Source of the DNA: Oscarella lobularis
Lineage: Eukaryota; Porifera; Homoscleromorpha; Homosclerophorida; Oscarellidae
NCBI RefSeq assembly: GCF_947507565.1
Contig: NC_089178.1
Location: 868,001-932,000 of the forward strand
Direction: 5' to 3'
Length of the DNA: 64,000 bases
The translations under genes and the position numbers were made by a program. Positions 50,438 to 64,000 of this stretch are shown here, in pieces (position 1 is the first letter of the stretch; every line of letters begins with the position of its first letter). Below the pieces are notes generated by a model, which worked only from the letters and a program-made list of their open reading frames with translations, was not told where the DNA came from and did not search any database.

Positions 50438-52588
50438 ATGTCGGAGTGGCGTATGCGCAACGGGACCCACGGGGGACAGAGGAACCACGCCGAACCCGAC
50501 CCTTATCACGTCACTCTGCCACCAAGCTACAAGAAAGAAAAAATGACTGCTGAGGATATAAGCAAATTGAAGGACTTTCAAATCGGAGGCAGCGGCGGCG
50601 GCGGCAGCATTCATTCGCGTCGAAGACAGGATTCGGGGGAATTCCCTTACGTAAGAAAAGGGACTTTTAAGGGCGAAGTTTAAAAAATGACATTTTAGGA
50701 AGAATTGGAGCAGCTGAGAAGAGATAACGAGCTGCTTCGATCAGGAACTGACAGCCTCATGGCGTCGCAAGTCGTTCAGCATGGTCAGAATTTGTCACGT
50801 TTGAGAAAGGAAAGGAACGATTTTAGGAAGCAACTCAAGGAGGCGTTGAAGGCGAATGAGGTAAAAGAACAGGAAAGAATATTGCATAATATTTTTACTT
50901 TATGAACAGCGTCTAATGAAGAGTGAAAGTGCTAAGGGCGGCGGCGGCGGCGGCGGCAGTGGGCACGGACAGTTGGATCCGGAAAAGGAGGCTCTTCGAA
51001 AGGACCTGGAAAAAACCAAAGAGAAACTGATAAGACTCGAAGATTTATATGAGAAGGAGAAAAGCAGCCCGGCTTCTCAACCATCATTGAAATCGTTTTC
51101 TGGGGAAAAGGAGAGGGTAGATCCGACACTGGTGCAAAGAGTGGAAGAGGCACGAAAGAAAGGAATCGGGTTATTAATTAATTAAGTCATTCGTTTTAGC
51201 TTAATAATGAAGTTGCAAAATTGAAGGAATCAAAAGCAGAGGTACGTCAACATATTGATTTTTTCTAATAAAAAAGATACATGTTTTTCTGTAGCTGTTA
51301 AAAGTTAATCAACAGTGGGATTCTCAATATCAGCGCATGAAAAATCAAACGACCGTGCGAATTCAGGAGTTGATGGAAGAAATTGATAAGTTAAAAGATC
51401 AGCTGGAGGTGTCGAATAAAGGCGGAGACCGAGAGCATCAGAGAGTGATAGCAGGCTTGGAAACGAGGCTGAGAGACGCGGAGAGAGAGTTGGAAGAATC
51501 AAAGAGAAGAGGTCGTCACGAGTTGGACACGATGAAGAGGAACTGGGAAAAAGAACGTCAGGAGAAAGAACTAGAAGTACGTGTACACGGGCGCCATCCA
51601 TTAGTGCGTTTTCTTAATTTTGTGTAGGTGAAAGAATTACGCAGTGCGAATCAGGAGTGGGAGCATCACTACGCGCGTTTAAAGGCCGATTCAGAGCAAT
51701 CCACTCGAGATTTGAAAACCGTTGTGCACGATTTGAACGATCAGCTGAATAAAGCCTTGGATCAGCAGACAGACGTGAAGCAGAACGAAGTTGGACAACT
51801 GCGCCAACAATTGACATTCAAAGAAAGAGATTTGGCTGAGACGAATGAGGAGAAGAGAGAGCTGCAAGGTATGCTTGAGAGAAAAGCAAGGGAGCTAGAA
51901 GGTGTGACAGCCAAATGGGAGCACTGCAAGATGTTGCTTGACAAGGTAAGCGCGTATAAATATTTTTAAAAGATTTGTTTAATTATTTGTTTTAGGAACA
52001 AGAGCACGGTGCTGAGCTTGAGCACGAATTGCGTGGTCTTCTTAGTCAGCGATCTCGTACCAGCAGCAGTGCTTCTCGTACTTCTCTTGGTGGGAGCGAT
52101 GGCGCTGAGTTGAGGAGGCAGTTGCACAGCTTGGAGACGGCTAATGGCGTTTTGAAGGAACAGGTAGAAATTCTTCTGACTTTTTTTGCGGAATTTTGAG
52201 ACTTTCCTGTAGATTCAACAGTATGAGGACGACTTTCTTCGGGAGAGACGAGACAAGGATGACTATGTGCGGAAGATGAGAGAGCAAAGAGACAGGGCGT
52301 CACGACTGGAGCAAAGAATACTTACCCTTACTGTGAGCGCAATAGTTTAAAAGTAGATGCGTTGCTGTTAGGGATGATAATTTATTTTTATTATAGACAA
52401 ATAGGGCCAAGGAAGAAGAAGTAGGCCCCTTTGGTAGAGACACTATTGATGAGCAGCATCAAGCGTGGAGGCAGTTTGAGCAAGCGAGAGCGGCAGCGGC
52501 GGCGACAGATCCCGCTAACGTAAGAAAATGAAATTACCAGTGCACTTTGTATTCTATTCATGTTTTTTTTCAGTACAACGTGCAATAG
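50438..52588 (+). CDS. TNIP: Coiled-coil UBAN protein, TNIP/ABIN-like
   Basis: Long coiled-coil protein from about nine exons. After a short disordered N-terminus with Gly runs, the chain is heptad-rich from residue about 75 (EELEQLRRDNELLRSG) to the end. Near the C-terminus is QIQQYEDDFLRERRDKDDYV, which fits the UBAN motif of ABINs (QVKIFEEDFQRERSDRERMN), NEMO and optineurin; the core Asp-Phe and Glu-Arg are kept. UBAN regions bind linear ubiquitin chains in NF-kappaB control. TNIP is the nearest fit; NEMO is less likely because no C-terminal zinc finger is visible. Start chosen at 50438 (MSEWRMRNGTHGG). Head to head with the PPP1R35-like gene. Confidence 0.7.
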
Positions 52589-52731
52589 ATATAATAACCA
52601 TTTGACATTTTTTTACTCTTTGGCGTCTTTCCTTTGGATCGTGTACGTGTAAAACTTTTTTGGCTGTCAATATTGCGCTGAAGTACAAACGCACTAATAA
52701 TTGAGTCATTAGTCACGTGATTGAAAGCATC

Positions 52732-54395
<1,664 letters not shown>

Positions 54396-54449
54396 TTTTT
54401 TTCATCAAAACCGAATTTTAGCGCGCGCGCTTTGCTCCGTCTCTCGCGC

Positions 54450-55845
54450 ATGGATCCATTGTCTAGGTGTCCTTCCGAAGCGGTAGATACTTTCTACGTT
54501 CTGTAACTCGTTCCTAGTGCATAGTTCCGTGCAGGATCTAGCTGGAAGAGCTCGCGCTTGCGAAGGATGCCCCGGACGCGAGCTGTGCCTGTCGCAGAGT
54601 CAGTAGGCTCTTCGTTCGGTCTATGCACGCTCTCCTGCTAGAGATCTCTGTCTTAGGCACACTTGATCCCGATCAAGAACAGATCGACTGCAGAATGAAA
54701 GCAATAAAGCACAAAATACTGATAGTATCTGGAAAAGGAGGTAGGCGGAACTTAGAGACAAGACATGTGGACTTCGCGCAAGTTTTTTTGATGCAGGAGT
54801 TGGAAAATCGAGCATAGCGGCAAGTTTAAGCATGGCTCTCGCTCAAATGTCTCACAAGGCAAAATGAGTCTTTTTTTGATATTCAAAATAATTGCATTGC
54901 TTTTTTAAAAAGGTTGGCTTGGTGGATCTCGACATATGTGGGCCTAGTGTGCCGAAACTGCTTTCCGTCGAAGATCAAGTTGTTGTGAATTCAACCTGGG
55001 GATGGCAGCCTCTCAAGTGAGATTTTATAAGAACTAATAATGGGAGTAACACTGATTTCCTGCATTCCACAGATCACCTTTTTACGATATTAAGGTTATG
55101 TCTACAGGAGCTATTTTGAATGAAGACAGTAGAGCGTAAGAAAACAAAAACGATAACCAATGCAATCAGATATTTTCTTTTCAAGGGTCATATGGAGGGG
55201 TCCTAGAAAGACTGCTCTAATAAAAAGATTTTTGAAAGACGTGTATTGGGGTCGGTTGGATTTTCTAATGTTTGGTACGTGCATTCAGTATTAGCGCTCG
55301 ATTTCACGTGACGTCTCTTTAGATACTCCACCCGGGACGTCAGACGAACATTTGACCGTTGTTAAAGTGCTAAAAGGCGTCGAACCCGACGGAGCCGTCA
55401 TTGTGACGACGCCGCAAGAAGTCGCATTGGACACGATTAGGAAAGAGATTGATTTCTGTAGGAAAATGAGTCTGCCTATAATAGGCATAGTTGAAAACAT
55501 GAGTGGGTTCATTTGCCCATGTTGTCAGGTAAAGAGGAATCAAATGGGTTGATGGAGAAATAGCTTTATTAATTAATTAATAACGTAGGCAAAATGGGAT
55601 ATATATTGCCGAGCTGACGTTGAAAAGTTGGCATCAAAGCATGGAATAACTTATTTAGGAAGGGTGCCACTTGATCCGGTAAGAAATATAAAATTTCATG
55701 TAATCGTCTCTCATTCCATTACAAGGAGCTGAGCAAGTGCTGCGAGTACGGCCAAAATTATCTTGAGCGCCATAAAGAGGCCGCGGGAGCTCGAGCCATA
55801 ATTAGCGTTACGGAATTAATAGTTGACAAGTTGCGCAGCTCCTAA
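54450..55845 (+). CDS. NUBP1: NUBP1/Nbp35, cytosolic iron-sulfur assembly ATPase
   Basis: P-loop scaffold for cytosolic and nuclear Fe-S protein assembly. Small first exons encode [20 protein letters not shown] then EGCPGRELC, giving the four N-terminal Cys (7, 20, 23, 29) of the stable 4Fe-4S cluster, as in human NUBP1 (GRGASCQGCPNQRLC). Then [17 protein letters not shown] (deviant Walker A), [53 protein letters not shown], and [11 protein letters not shown] with the CPxC motif of the bridging cluster. The end [20 protein letters not shown] matches the family. The N-terminal Cys motif separates it from NUBP2 and NUBPL. About eight exons. Confidence 0.93.
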
Positions 55846-55949
55846 TTAAATTCGCAGCACGCGTCGAGGTCGTCCCGGATAACGTTAATCTCCCTCCCCC
55901 TTGTTTTTTCCGTGGCTTCTTCGTTCTGACGTCTTCCTTCCTCTCGCAA

Positions 55950-58900
55950 ATGGACACCGATTCGCCAGATTTCTCTAATGTGCACTCCGTCGACGTCATG
56001 TCAGCGGCGAAACGACGAAGAATCGACGAAGAGTCGTCCTCCTCTCCGTTTCCTCCTGAGTTGTTGGAGAACATCTTTTGTCACTTGCCGCTGTCGGATC
56101 TTCTCCTGGGCGCTCAATTGGCGTGCAAACAATGGCATTCCATCGTCGCCAACGACGAGGTGAAATCGGAGCTGCGAAAATCGTCATTCTCACGGGCGTT
56201 GGTCCTTTTAGTTCATGTTGCACAAGAAGACGTATAAGAAGTTTGAGAAAGACGGTCCAACTCAAATTGATATATTGTCTTCGCCCTTGTATGCCGCCGT
56301 TGTCGGAGCACCGGATTCCGTTTTGAAGTTCGCTAGGTTGCTTGGACGCGAATTTTCAATATTTCTTTAGATTGGAATTTTGACGTTTTTAGTCACGTGA
56401 AGAACTTTCGGCCGTCGTCGTGTTATCCGGGAACGAACGCGGCACTGCAAAGATGCCGGCTTTTCAAAATGGCCCGAAAAGTATTGAATAAATTGAATGG
56501 CGATGCATCCGTCGAGGTTCTCAGTTTCATTCGTTTTTTGCGTGTCTGGCTTCTTAGTGGTTGTTTTTTTAGGATTTGGACACATGGAGCCTGATTTTTC
56601 TCCTAGTCGCATTTTCCCATACAGTACAAGACTGCTGCGACGTCATTCAACAGATCACCTTTCCTCATCTTCATCAATACAAATCGAAAGCGTTTGTGTC
56701 GACAGCTCACGGACTCGACTTTCTTTACTACGTTGCCACGTACCTGAAGGCATTGAGAGAACCGTGTCAATTAACACCAGGGTAATTGTTTGATACGTTG
56801 TTGTCGGTTTTTGAATTAAAAGTACTTTAGAATTCACTATCGTCTTTACTATGCACTGTATCAAGGGGAAAAGGCTGGCAGGCAGGATATAGGACATTTG
56901 CAGCAGGTGCTCACTTCTCATGGCGGTCAGCAGTCCATACAAAGGTACTGGTACTAAAGAGGCGTGTGCGTTTTTTTCTACGTAATTGTCCTAATGTGTA
57001 GCAACTTGGACAATTTGACGAGGTTGACCCGAGAACAAGTGGCCATTATAAATCACGAAATGAAGCCAGGGCATCTTCTCAAAATTGTTGCCTTAGCCGG
57101 TAAATAATGATCATTGATCCTATTGATGTATTGGACTTGATTTCCACAGGAACGGGAAAAACGACAACGCTTGTGGAATACACGAAGCTTCGGCCTGACA
57201 TGAAGTTTCTCGTAGCCTGCTACAATAAGTAAAGCTCGTCTATTTAGAGTTCCGGGGTGTTTTTTTCTACGTGACACTGTTTCAGGAGCGTGCAACTTTA
57301 TGCGCAAACCCAATTTCCAAGCAACGTGGAATGCCGAACATTTCATTCGCTGGCTTACGCGGCCGTTGGCAAACAGTACGAGAAGTAGGCAAGAAAAAAT
57401 TTTTTGTAAACGGGTTTCTTTAGTTATAGAGGAAAGCTAAACGAAATCAAAGCGTACTCGGTATCTGCGGCTCTCAATCGAGGCTTCGTTCACCTCATCC
57501 ACAGCAAACGGACGATTGACACTCTCAACTGTTACATAGCAACGGATGACGACGAGATCAAGCCAGAGCACGTGCCCGCAAACATTCGAATAATGGAACC
57601 GAATAAGGTAAGCGTTGCGCAAACGTAGGTTTATCTAAAATGTTCCATTAATGATTTTCTGATATAGTGGGGAATGTACGTAGAAGATGCCAGACAATTG
57701 TGGGAGTGCTCGAAGGACGTCACCAACAGGAGTGTCAACTTGAGTCACGACGGTTTTTCATGTTAATTATAGATTTTTCCTTTTTCTATCGATGTATCTC
57801 AGGATATCTTAAGCTGTGGCAACTTAGCCGACCTCAAATCAAAGGCTTTGACTGCTTACTCATCGACGAAGCTCAAGACATCACTCCAGGTATAAGGGAT
57901 CGATTAATCAAGCGTGCATCAAGCGACTGTGATCTTCTTCAGCTGTTGCCTCTGTACTCTCTTCTCAAGAGACGCCTCAGATAATGGTCGGAGATCCTCA
58001 TCAGCAGATTTACGGCTTCAAGGGAGCCGAGAATGTTTTGACGAAAATGAAAGCAACGCACACCTATTATTTGACGCAAGTAGAAAAAACCTTGTCCGTG
58101 GTGCAGTCGTTGAGCTCATCTTTTGATAGTCTTTTCGATTTGGACCCGAAATTGCGTACGTGGCCGCTTGCCTTCTCGACGATCTAAAGGGCGTGAGAAA
58201 TCGACTGATTGTGGGAACGATGAACGACAGTAGGCAAACGGGGATATTGCAAAAATGGGAGACGGGCTCATGGAACAGCTTCTAGGTGGCGTTCTGGGTG
58301 ATACCGTGGGGCAAATTGCTGTCATAGCCCGACTGAATTACACTTTATTCAACGAAGCGGTTCGCGTGTGCCAAGAGCAGCCAAACGCGTCAATTGGCTT
58401 TGTGGGGGTTCGTTTTTAGTATAGACACCTAAAGAGTCGTCAAGGTTTTGTTCCAGGGCATTGATGGCTATAGGTTGGACCGAATTTTGGATATTTATAG
58501 GTTGTTTTCTGGCAATACGCGTGAGTCGAGACAATTGGCCAGTTCGCGCGATACCAGTAATTATTTTTAGACCTAATCAGAGATCCGCTGATAAAAAAGT
58601 TTTCTTCATTTTCCGCCTTGAAAAAATACGCTTTGGACGCTCCTGACAACGAACTGATGGGCAAGTTGAGAGTGAGTTAGTAGGAGAATTTCTTCGCGGT
58701 AGATCGTAGTCACCTCACTCTAGACGGTCGAGACGCATCACAGTAATATTCCCGCATACGTGCAATTGCTCAAAGATCGTTCGCGTGAGGAAGACTTTGC
58801 CGGTAACTAGACACACGAGATTTTGGGACTACTTTGATTAGATGTCTTTCAGACATTTTGTTTTCTACCACGCACAAGGCGAAGGGACTTGAATTTAGCA

Positions 58901-59574
58901 CCGTTCGTGTTCTAGACGATTTTCTCGGCGCGTCTGCTCATCTGCCGACGTTTGGTGGCGTTGGGAATTTGCCTGAAGACGAGTACAATTTGCTGTATGT
59001 CGCCGCGACAAGAGCCAAAAATCGTCTGCGTATGCCAAGGACTCTTTTTAACATTTTGAAAAGAGCGGGAGTAAGGGGCCAAGATTTTTTGTCATATTAT
59101 GATTTTTGAACGTTGGTGATGTAGGAGAAGTTTGTTGTTCCCGTGGAAGTTGAAGACGAGACGGTTGGTTTTTGAAATTTGAGAGAACTGTTATTTTGAG
59201 TTGATAATGTGCTAGGATGGCAGCACCGTTTGTTCCGCGTGCAAGTCAGATGGAGACAAGCCGGCAAAGCTTGCTAGTAGCAGTAGCATCACTATTCAAC
59301 AGCGGAAAGTCGTCTTGGTAAGAAAGATTATGCTTTAGCTTCAAGGTCTTCCTATGTGTTGTAATGGCAGGAGAGTGGAGCAACTGCTCAAGAAGATCGG
59401 CTTGTTTCCTGCCGTTATTGCAAGGAAAGGCTTGCACCATTCTTCACAGGTGTGTGATTCATTTGTTTGATTTGATTTGCCGTTTACTGATTTATGATGA
59501 AACTGGTTCTGCTTCTCTAAGGCGCTTCACCCATTCTTAATTTGTTTAAGAACAGTTCCGTCGTCCCTAATTAA
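55950..59574 (+). CDS. FBH1: FBH1 F-box DNA helicase, copy A
   Basis: UvrD-type 3'-5' DNA helicase and SCF subunit that removes RAD51 and restrains recombination. Many short exons. The N-terminal F-box is [20 protein letters not shown]. After a middle region comes [12 protein letters not shown], Walker [42 protein letters not shown], motif [34 protein letters not shown], motif [22 protein letters not shown], motif [21 protein letters not shown], motif [22 protein letters not shown], and a C-terminal Cys cluster ([23 protein letters not shown]). All helicase motifs match human FBH1 and the splice sites I checked are sound. The start is either 55950 or the second ATG at 55998, which aligns with copy B. 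Confidence 0.9.
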
Positions 59575-59698
59575 ATTGCGACAGAACGCGAGATCGACCG
59601 GGGGTAACGCCAATTTTAGTTCCTCCCCCGATTTTCCGCTTCTACGCTCTGTCGTCTTTCTTCCCCGCTATTTCTTCAATTTGCGCTCTGTCAACGTC

Positions 59699-62600
59699 AT
59701 GTCAGCGGCGAAACGACGAAGAATTGACCAAGCGTTGGCCTCTCCGCTTCCTCCTGAGTTGTTGGAGAACATCTTTTGTCACTTGCCACTGTCTGATCTT
59801 CTTCTGGGCGCTCAATTGACGTGCAAACAATGGCATTCCGTCATCGCCAACGAGGAGGTAAACCCAGAGACGAGCGAAAGTCGTCGTTTGTGCGCACGTG
59901 AGTTTAGTTCATGTTACACAAGAAGACGTATAAGAAGTTTGAGAAAGACGGTCCAACTCAAACTCGTGTATCGTCTTCGCCCTTGTATGCTGCCGTCGTC
60001 GGAGCACCGGATTCTGTTTTGAAGTTTGCTAGGTTACTTGGACGCGGATTTTTAATATTTTAGATTGGAATTTTTAACGTTTTTAGTCTCGTGAAGAACT
60101 TTCGGTCGTCGTCATGTTACCCAGGAACAAACGTGGGACTGCAAAGATGCCGGCTTTTCAAAATAGCTCAAAAAGTATTGAATAAATTGAACGGCGATTC
60201 ACCAGTTGAGGTTCTCAGTTTTATTCGTTATTCGTGTCTGGCTTCTTAGTGGTTGTTTTTTTAGGGTTTGTTCACTTGGAGTCTGATTTTTCTCCTAGTG
60301 GCATTTTCCCATACAGTGCAAGACTGCTGTGACGTCATTCAACAGATCACCTTTCCTCATCTTCATCAATACAAATCGAAAGCGTTTGTGTCGACAACTC
60401 AAGGACTCGACTTTCTTTACTACGTTGCCACGTACCTGAAGGCACTGAGAGAACCGTGTCAATTAACACCAGGGTAATTGTTTGATACGTCGTTGTCGTT
60501 TTTTGAATTAAAACTACTTTAGAATTCACTATCGTCTTTACTATGCGCTGTATCAGGGGGAAAAGGCCGGCAGGCAGGATATAGGACATTTGCAGCCGGT
60601 GCTCACTTCTCATGGCGGTCAGCAGTCCATACAAAGATACTTGTACTGAGGAAGCACGCACGTTTTGTACGTAATTATGGCATCATGTGTAGCAAGTCGG
60701 ACAATTCGACGAGGTTGACCCGGGAACAAGTGGCCATTATAAATCACAAAATGAAGCCAGGGCATCTTCTCAAAATTGTTGCCTTAGCCGGTAAATAATG
60801 ATCATTGATCCTATTGATGAATTGGACTTGAGTTCTACAGGAGCGGGAAAAACGACAACGCTTGTGGAATACACGAAGCTTCGGCCTGACATGAAGTTTC
60901 TCGTAGCCTGCTACAATAAGTAGAGCTCGTGTATTAAGAGTTCTGGGTGTGTTTTTTTCTACGTACCACTTTTTCAGGAGCGTGCGACGTCATGCGCAAA
61001 CCCAATTTCCAAAAAACGTGGAATGCCGAACACTTCATTCTCTGGCTTACGCGGCCGTCGGCAGACAGTACGAGAAGAAGCCGAGAAAAAATTTATAAAC
61101 GGGTTTCTTTAGTTATAAAGGAAAGCTAAACGAAATCAAAGCGTACTCGGTAGCTTCAGCTCTCGGAATTCACCTCATCCACAGCAAACGGACGATTGAC
61201 ACTCTCAATTGTTACATAGCAACAGATGACGACGAGATCAAGCCAGAGCACGTGCCCGCAGACATTCGAAAAAAGGAACCGAATAAGGTAAGCGTTGGGC
61301 AACATAGTAGGTTTATCTAAAAAGTTCAATGATTTTCTCATATAGTGGGGAATGTACGTAGAAGATGCCAGACGATTGTGGGAGTGCTCAAAGGACGTCG
61401 CCAACAGGAGCGTCAACCTGAGTCACGACGGTTTTTATGTCAACGATAGATTTTCCTCTTCCATCAATGTATTTCAGGATATCTTAAACTGTGGCAACTC
61501 AGCCGACCTCAAATCAAAGGCTTTGACTGCTTACTCATTGACGAAGCTCAAGACATCACTCCAGGTATCGATTAATTGATTAATCAAGTGTGTATGTGTC
61601 AAGGGATCATCTTTAGCTGTTGCCTCCGTACTCTCTTCTCAGGAGACGCCTCAGATAATGGTCGGAGATCCTCATCAGCAGATTTATGGCTTCAAGGGAG
61701 CCGAGAACGTTTTGACGAAGATGAAAGCAACGCACACCTATTATTTGACGCAGGTAGGAAAAACCTTGTCGTCGTAGATGCAGTCGTTGAGCGCGTCTTT
61801 TGGCAGTCTTTTCGATTTGGATCCGAAATTGCGTACGTGGCCGCTTGCCTTCTCGACGATCTAAAGGGCGTGAGAAATCGACTGATTGTGGGAACGATGA
61901 ACGACAGTAGGCGAACGGGAATATTGCAAAAATGGGGGACGGGCTCTTGGAACGGCTTCTAGGTGGCGTTCTGGGTGATACCGTGGGGCAAATTGCTGTC
62001 ATAGCCCGACTGAATTACACTTTGTTCAACGAAGCGGTTCGCGTGTGCCAAGAGCAGCCAAACGTGTCAATCGGCTTTGTGGGGGTTCGTTTTTAGTATA
62101 GACACCTAAAGAGTCGTCAAGGTTTTGTTGGCAGGGCATTCGCAGTTATAGCTTGGACCGAATTTTGGATATTTATTGGTTGTTTTCTGGCAGTTTGCGT
62201 GAGTAGAGATAATTGGCGAGTGAGTTGGCAATATACCAGTAATTTCGTTAGGCTCAATCAAAGATCCGCTGATAGAAAAGTTTTCTAATTTTGGCGCATT
62301 GCAAAAATACGCGTTGAATGCTCCCGACAACGAACTGGTGGGCAAGTTGAAAGTGAGTCAGTAGGAAAAGAGTTTAATTCTTTAGCAGATTAGATCTCAC
62401 CTCATTCTAGACGGTTGAGACGCATCACAGTAATATTCCCGCATACGTGAAATTGCTAAAAGATCGTTCACGTCCGGAAAAATTTGCCGGTAACTAGAAA
62501 TGAGATTTTGAGGTCTACTTTGATTAGTTGTTTTTCAGACATTGTATTTTCTACCACGCACAAGGCGAAGGGACTCGAATTCAGCACAGTTCGTGTACTA

Positions 62601-63231
62601 GACGATTTTCTCGGTGCGTCTGGCGCGCCTGCTCACGGACCACATCCGCCAACGTTTGGCGTTGGCAATTTGCCTGAAGACGAGTACAATTTGCTTTACG
62701 TCGCTGCGACGAGAGCCAAAAAACGTCTGCGTATGTCAAGGACTCTTTTTAACATTTTGAAAAGAGCGGGAGTAAGAGGCGAAGATTTTTTGTCGTGATT
62801 TTTGAAATTTTGTTGGTGGTAGGAGAAATTTGTTGTTCCCGTGGAAGTTGGAGACGAGACGGTTGCTTTTGAAATTTAAGAGAAATGTTATGAGTGGATA
62901 ATGTATTGATTCTAGGATGGCAGCACCATTTGTTCCGCATGCAAGTCAGATGGAGACAAGCCAACAGAACTAGCTAGTAGCAGTAGCATCACTATTCAAG
63001 AGCGAAAAGTCGTCTTGGTGAGAAGATGATGTTTTTGCTTAATATCTCTCTAAGTGTTGTAATGGCAGGAGAATGGAGTAACTGCTCAAGAGGATCGGCT
63101 TGTTTCCTGCCGTTATTGCAAGGAAAGGCTGGCACCATTCTACACAGGTATGTGATTCATTTGTTTGATTTACTGTTTTTACACTCTAAGACGCTTCACC
63201 CATTAATAATTTGTACGGTTGCACACAGTGA
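59699..63231 (+). CDS. FBH1: FBH1 F-box DNA helicase, copy B, one splice donor lost
   Basis: Tandem duplicate of the gene at 55950, highly similar along its whole length, introns included. F-box [20 protein letters not shown], Walker [87 protein letters not shown] and [13 protein letters not shown] are intact. At about 61077, where copy A has a GT donor (GAGAA|GTAGGC), this copy reads GAGAAGAAGCC and reading on meets a stop. A GT 9 bp upstream (AGACA|GTACGA) is in the same phase and would give an in-frame product lacking four residues. A 9-bp in-frame deletion follows near 61165. Either a slightly altered gene or an early pseudogene. Confidence 0.82.
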
Positions 63232-63314
63232 CACTGGGCTTGCACACTCCGCACGTACTGTAGGTGCTCCACGTAGGCGCACGTGCCTCCTGACGGCAGA
63301 CGCGCGCTACCAAA

Positions 63315-63710
63315 ATGGCGAGCACGAGCGACTCCATGAAACGTCTCCATGAAGACTCTGAAACTCCGAGCTTTCGCGGTCCTTAGACGCCTCCAGAGGC
63401 TCGTTTCGGTCGTCGGCGAGTTTTGGCGTACGAAGCAGCGTGACGTGGAGCCGGTAAGACGAACGCAGTCGGCTTCCCAACCCAAGTCTTCTTTGTGTAA
63501 CATTTTCTCGGGTCCCCAGAGCGTGGTTGTTCGGCGAGATCCCACATCGTCGATTTTTTGCCTCCTCGTAGGCCGATGTCTGACCTGACGAAAGCCATAT
63601 GTCGTGGTCAATACGCGCGCATTGCATTACAGGTAAGGAATTCAAAGATATTCATTCAGTCTTTTCACAGATTTCAGCCGTTTTCCTGCAGGAAGGATAG
63701 ATACGTGCTA
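63315..63710 (+). CDS. Unidentified short gene
   Basis: I do not recognise it. An ATG at 63315 opens MASTSDSMKRLHEDSETPSF, with a possible donor at 63379 (G|GTCCTT). An exon from 63520 continues in frame as SHIVDFLPPRRPMSDLTKAI CRGQYARIALQ to a good donor (CAG|GTAAGG) at about 63632, and a further exon reaches a stop within ten codons (about 63707). The total is about 60-70 residues. An overlapping frame (63349-63456) is also open, so the model is weak. A polyadenylation signal at 63958 on the same strand suggests a complete short transcript lies here. Confidence 0.3.
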
Positions 63711-63957
63711 CTTCCGGTCTTCTGCTGAAGAGAAGAGAAGCTTATCGTCGAGTGCTAGAGCGGACTCGTGCTTGTGCATGTGGCATGCGTAGTTAGGTGC
63801 ATAACATGATTTGCACACTTTGCTCCCCTGACGCGCTAGGTTGGTAGATAGGCTTAGTGTAGTGTAGGTTAGTTAGTTAGGGCGCCGGCGGGGTGGTGCA
63901 CCCCGCGTGCGCTGCCGCCGTCATGGAGAAAAGAGTAGGGTACAGAAATTTTATTTC

Positions 63958-63963
63958 AATAAA
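63958..63963 (+). terminator. AATAAA polyadenylation signal
   Basis: Canonical AATAAA hexamer within an A-rich context near the right edge, in the right place to end the transcript starting near 63315. From about 63720 to here I see no coding sequence. Confidence 0.45.
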
Positions 63964-64000
63964 AACGAAAAAACAAACAGGCCTCTTCCTCTTCTTCGCG

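Noticed and set aside
55950-63231. Two UvrD-type helicases considered as parts of mobile elements
   Set aside because: F-box plus the FBH1-specific order of motifs and Cys cluster, spliced host-like structure, and no terminal repeats or replication-initiator domain.

Overview
This is a gene-dense animal nuclear window. Coding exons are separated by very short introns, mostly 45-60 bp with GT-AG ends. Many neighbouring genes sit head to head, and I see no rRNA, tRNA, CRISPR array or intact transposon. The content is metazoan (MAGI scaffold with six PDZ domains, FoxN forkhead factor, CLN8, CLCA, Reeler-domain protein, mu-class GSTs, TNIP-like UBAN protein). Intron size and compactness resemble a sponge, perhaps a homoscleromorph such as Oscarella; that assignment is inference.

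Layout, left to right. 1-1 kb: 5' end of an unidentified low-complexity protein (minus strand). 1.2-3.4 kb: two tandem cation-dependent mannose-6-phosphate receptor genes. 3.9-6.2 kb: FoxN. 6.4-9.0 kb: secreted beta-helix protein. 9.1-10.4 kb: mitochondrial S-adenosylmethionine carrier. 10.6-11.5 kb: SGNH esterase (minus). 11.5-13.3 kb: a gene joining a Death domain to seven C2H2 fingers. 13.4-15.1 kb: TPP1/CLN2 (minus). 15.4-21.4 kb: MAGI. 21.8-23.6 kb: two tandem CLN8 genes (minus). 23.8-25.8 kb: RPAP3. 25.8-26.8 kb: PRR11-like (minus). 27.1-28.2 kb: PP2C phosphatase. 28.3-30.3 kb: TBC1D25. 30.5-31.9 kb: actin-capping protein alpha (minus). 32.1-33.0 kb: nicolin-1. 33.3-34.8 kb: seven-helix receptor. 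35.1-36.5 kb: Reeler membrane protein. 36.6-37.3 kb: THUMPD1 (minus). 37.5-39.5 kb: protein with two cyclic-nucleotide-binding domains. 39.6-40.5 kb: ARL8. 40.7-41.7 kb: TRMT112, UQCC5 and UQCC6 in a row (minus). 41.8-42.8 kb: thymine-DNA glycosylase. 42.8-45.2 kb: two GSTs. 45.5-49.1 kb: CLCA (minus). 49.4-50.2 kb: PPP1R35-like (minus). 50.4-52.6 kb: TNIP-like. 52.7-54.4 kb: FIH-like JmjC protein with a signal peptide. 54.5-55.8 kb: NUBP1. 55.9-63.2 kb: two tandem FBH1 F-box helicases. 63.3-64 kb: an unidentified short gene.

Main points of interest. (i) UQCC5 and UQCC6, two mitochondrial complex III assembly microproteins, are separated by only 16 nt and look bicistronic. This matches the fly sloth1/sloth2 arrangement. 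(ii) One gene appears to encode a Death domain plus C2H2 zinc fingers. (iii) Several genes act in lysosome biogenesis: M6P receptor x2, CLN8 x2, TPP1, with TBC1D25 and ARL8 nearby. (iv) A JmjC protein closely resembling the HIF asparaginyl hydroxylase FIH carries a signal peptide and coiled coil. (v) CLCA has lost the second histidine of its HExxH motif. (vi) GC-AG introns occur, one of them confirmed by a GT-AG paralogue. Exon models were built by eye from splice signals and frame continuity; where I give a codon total, the exons summed to whole codons.
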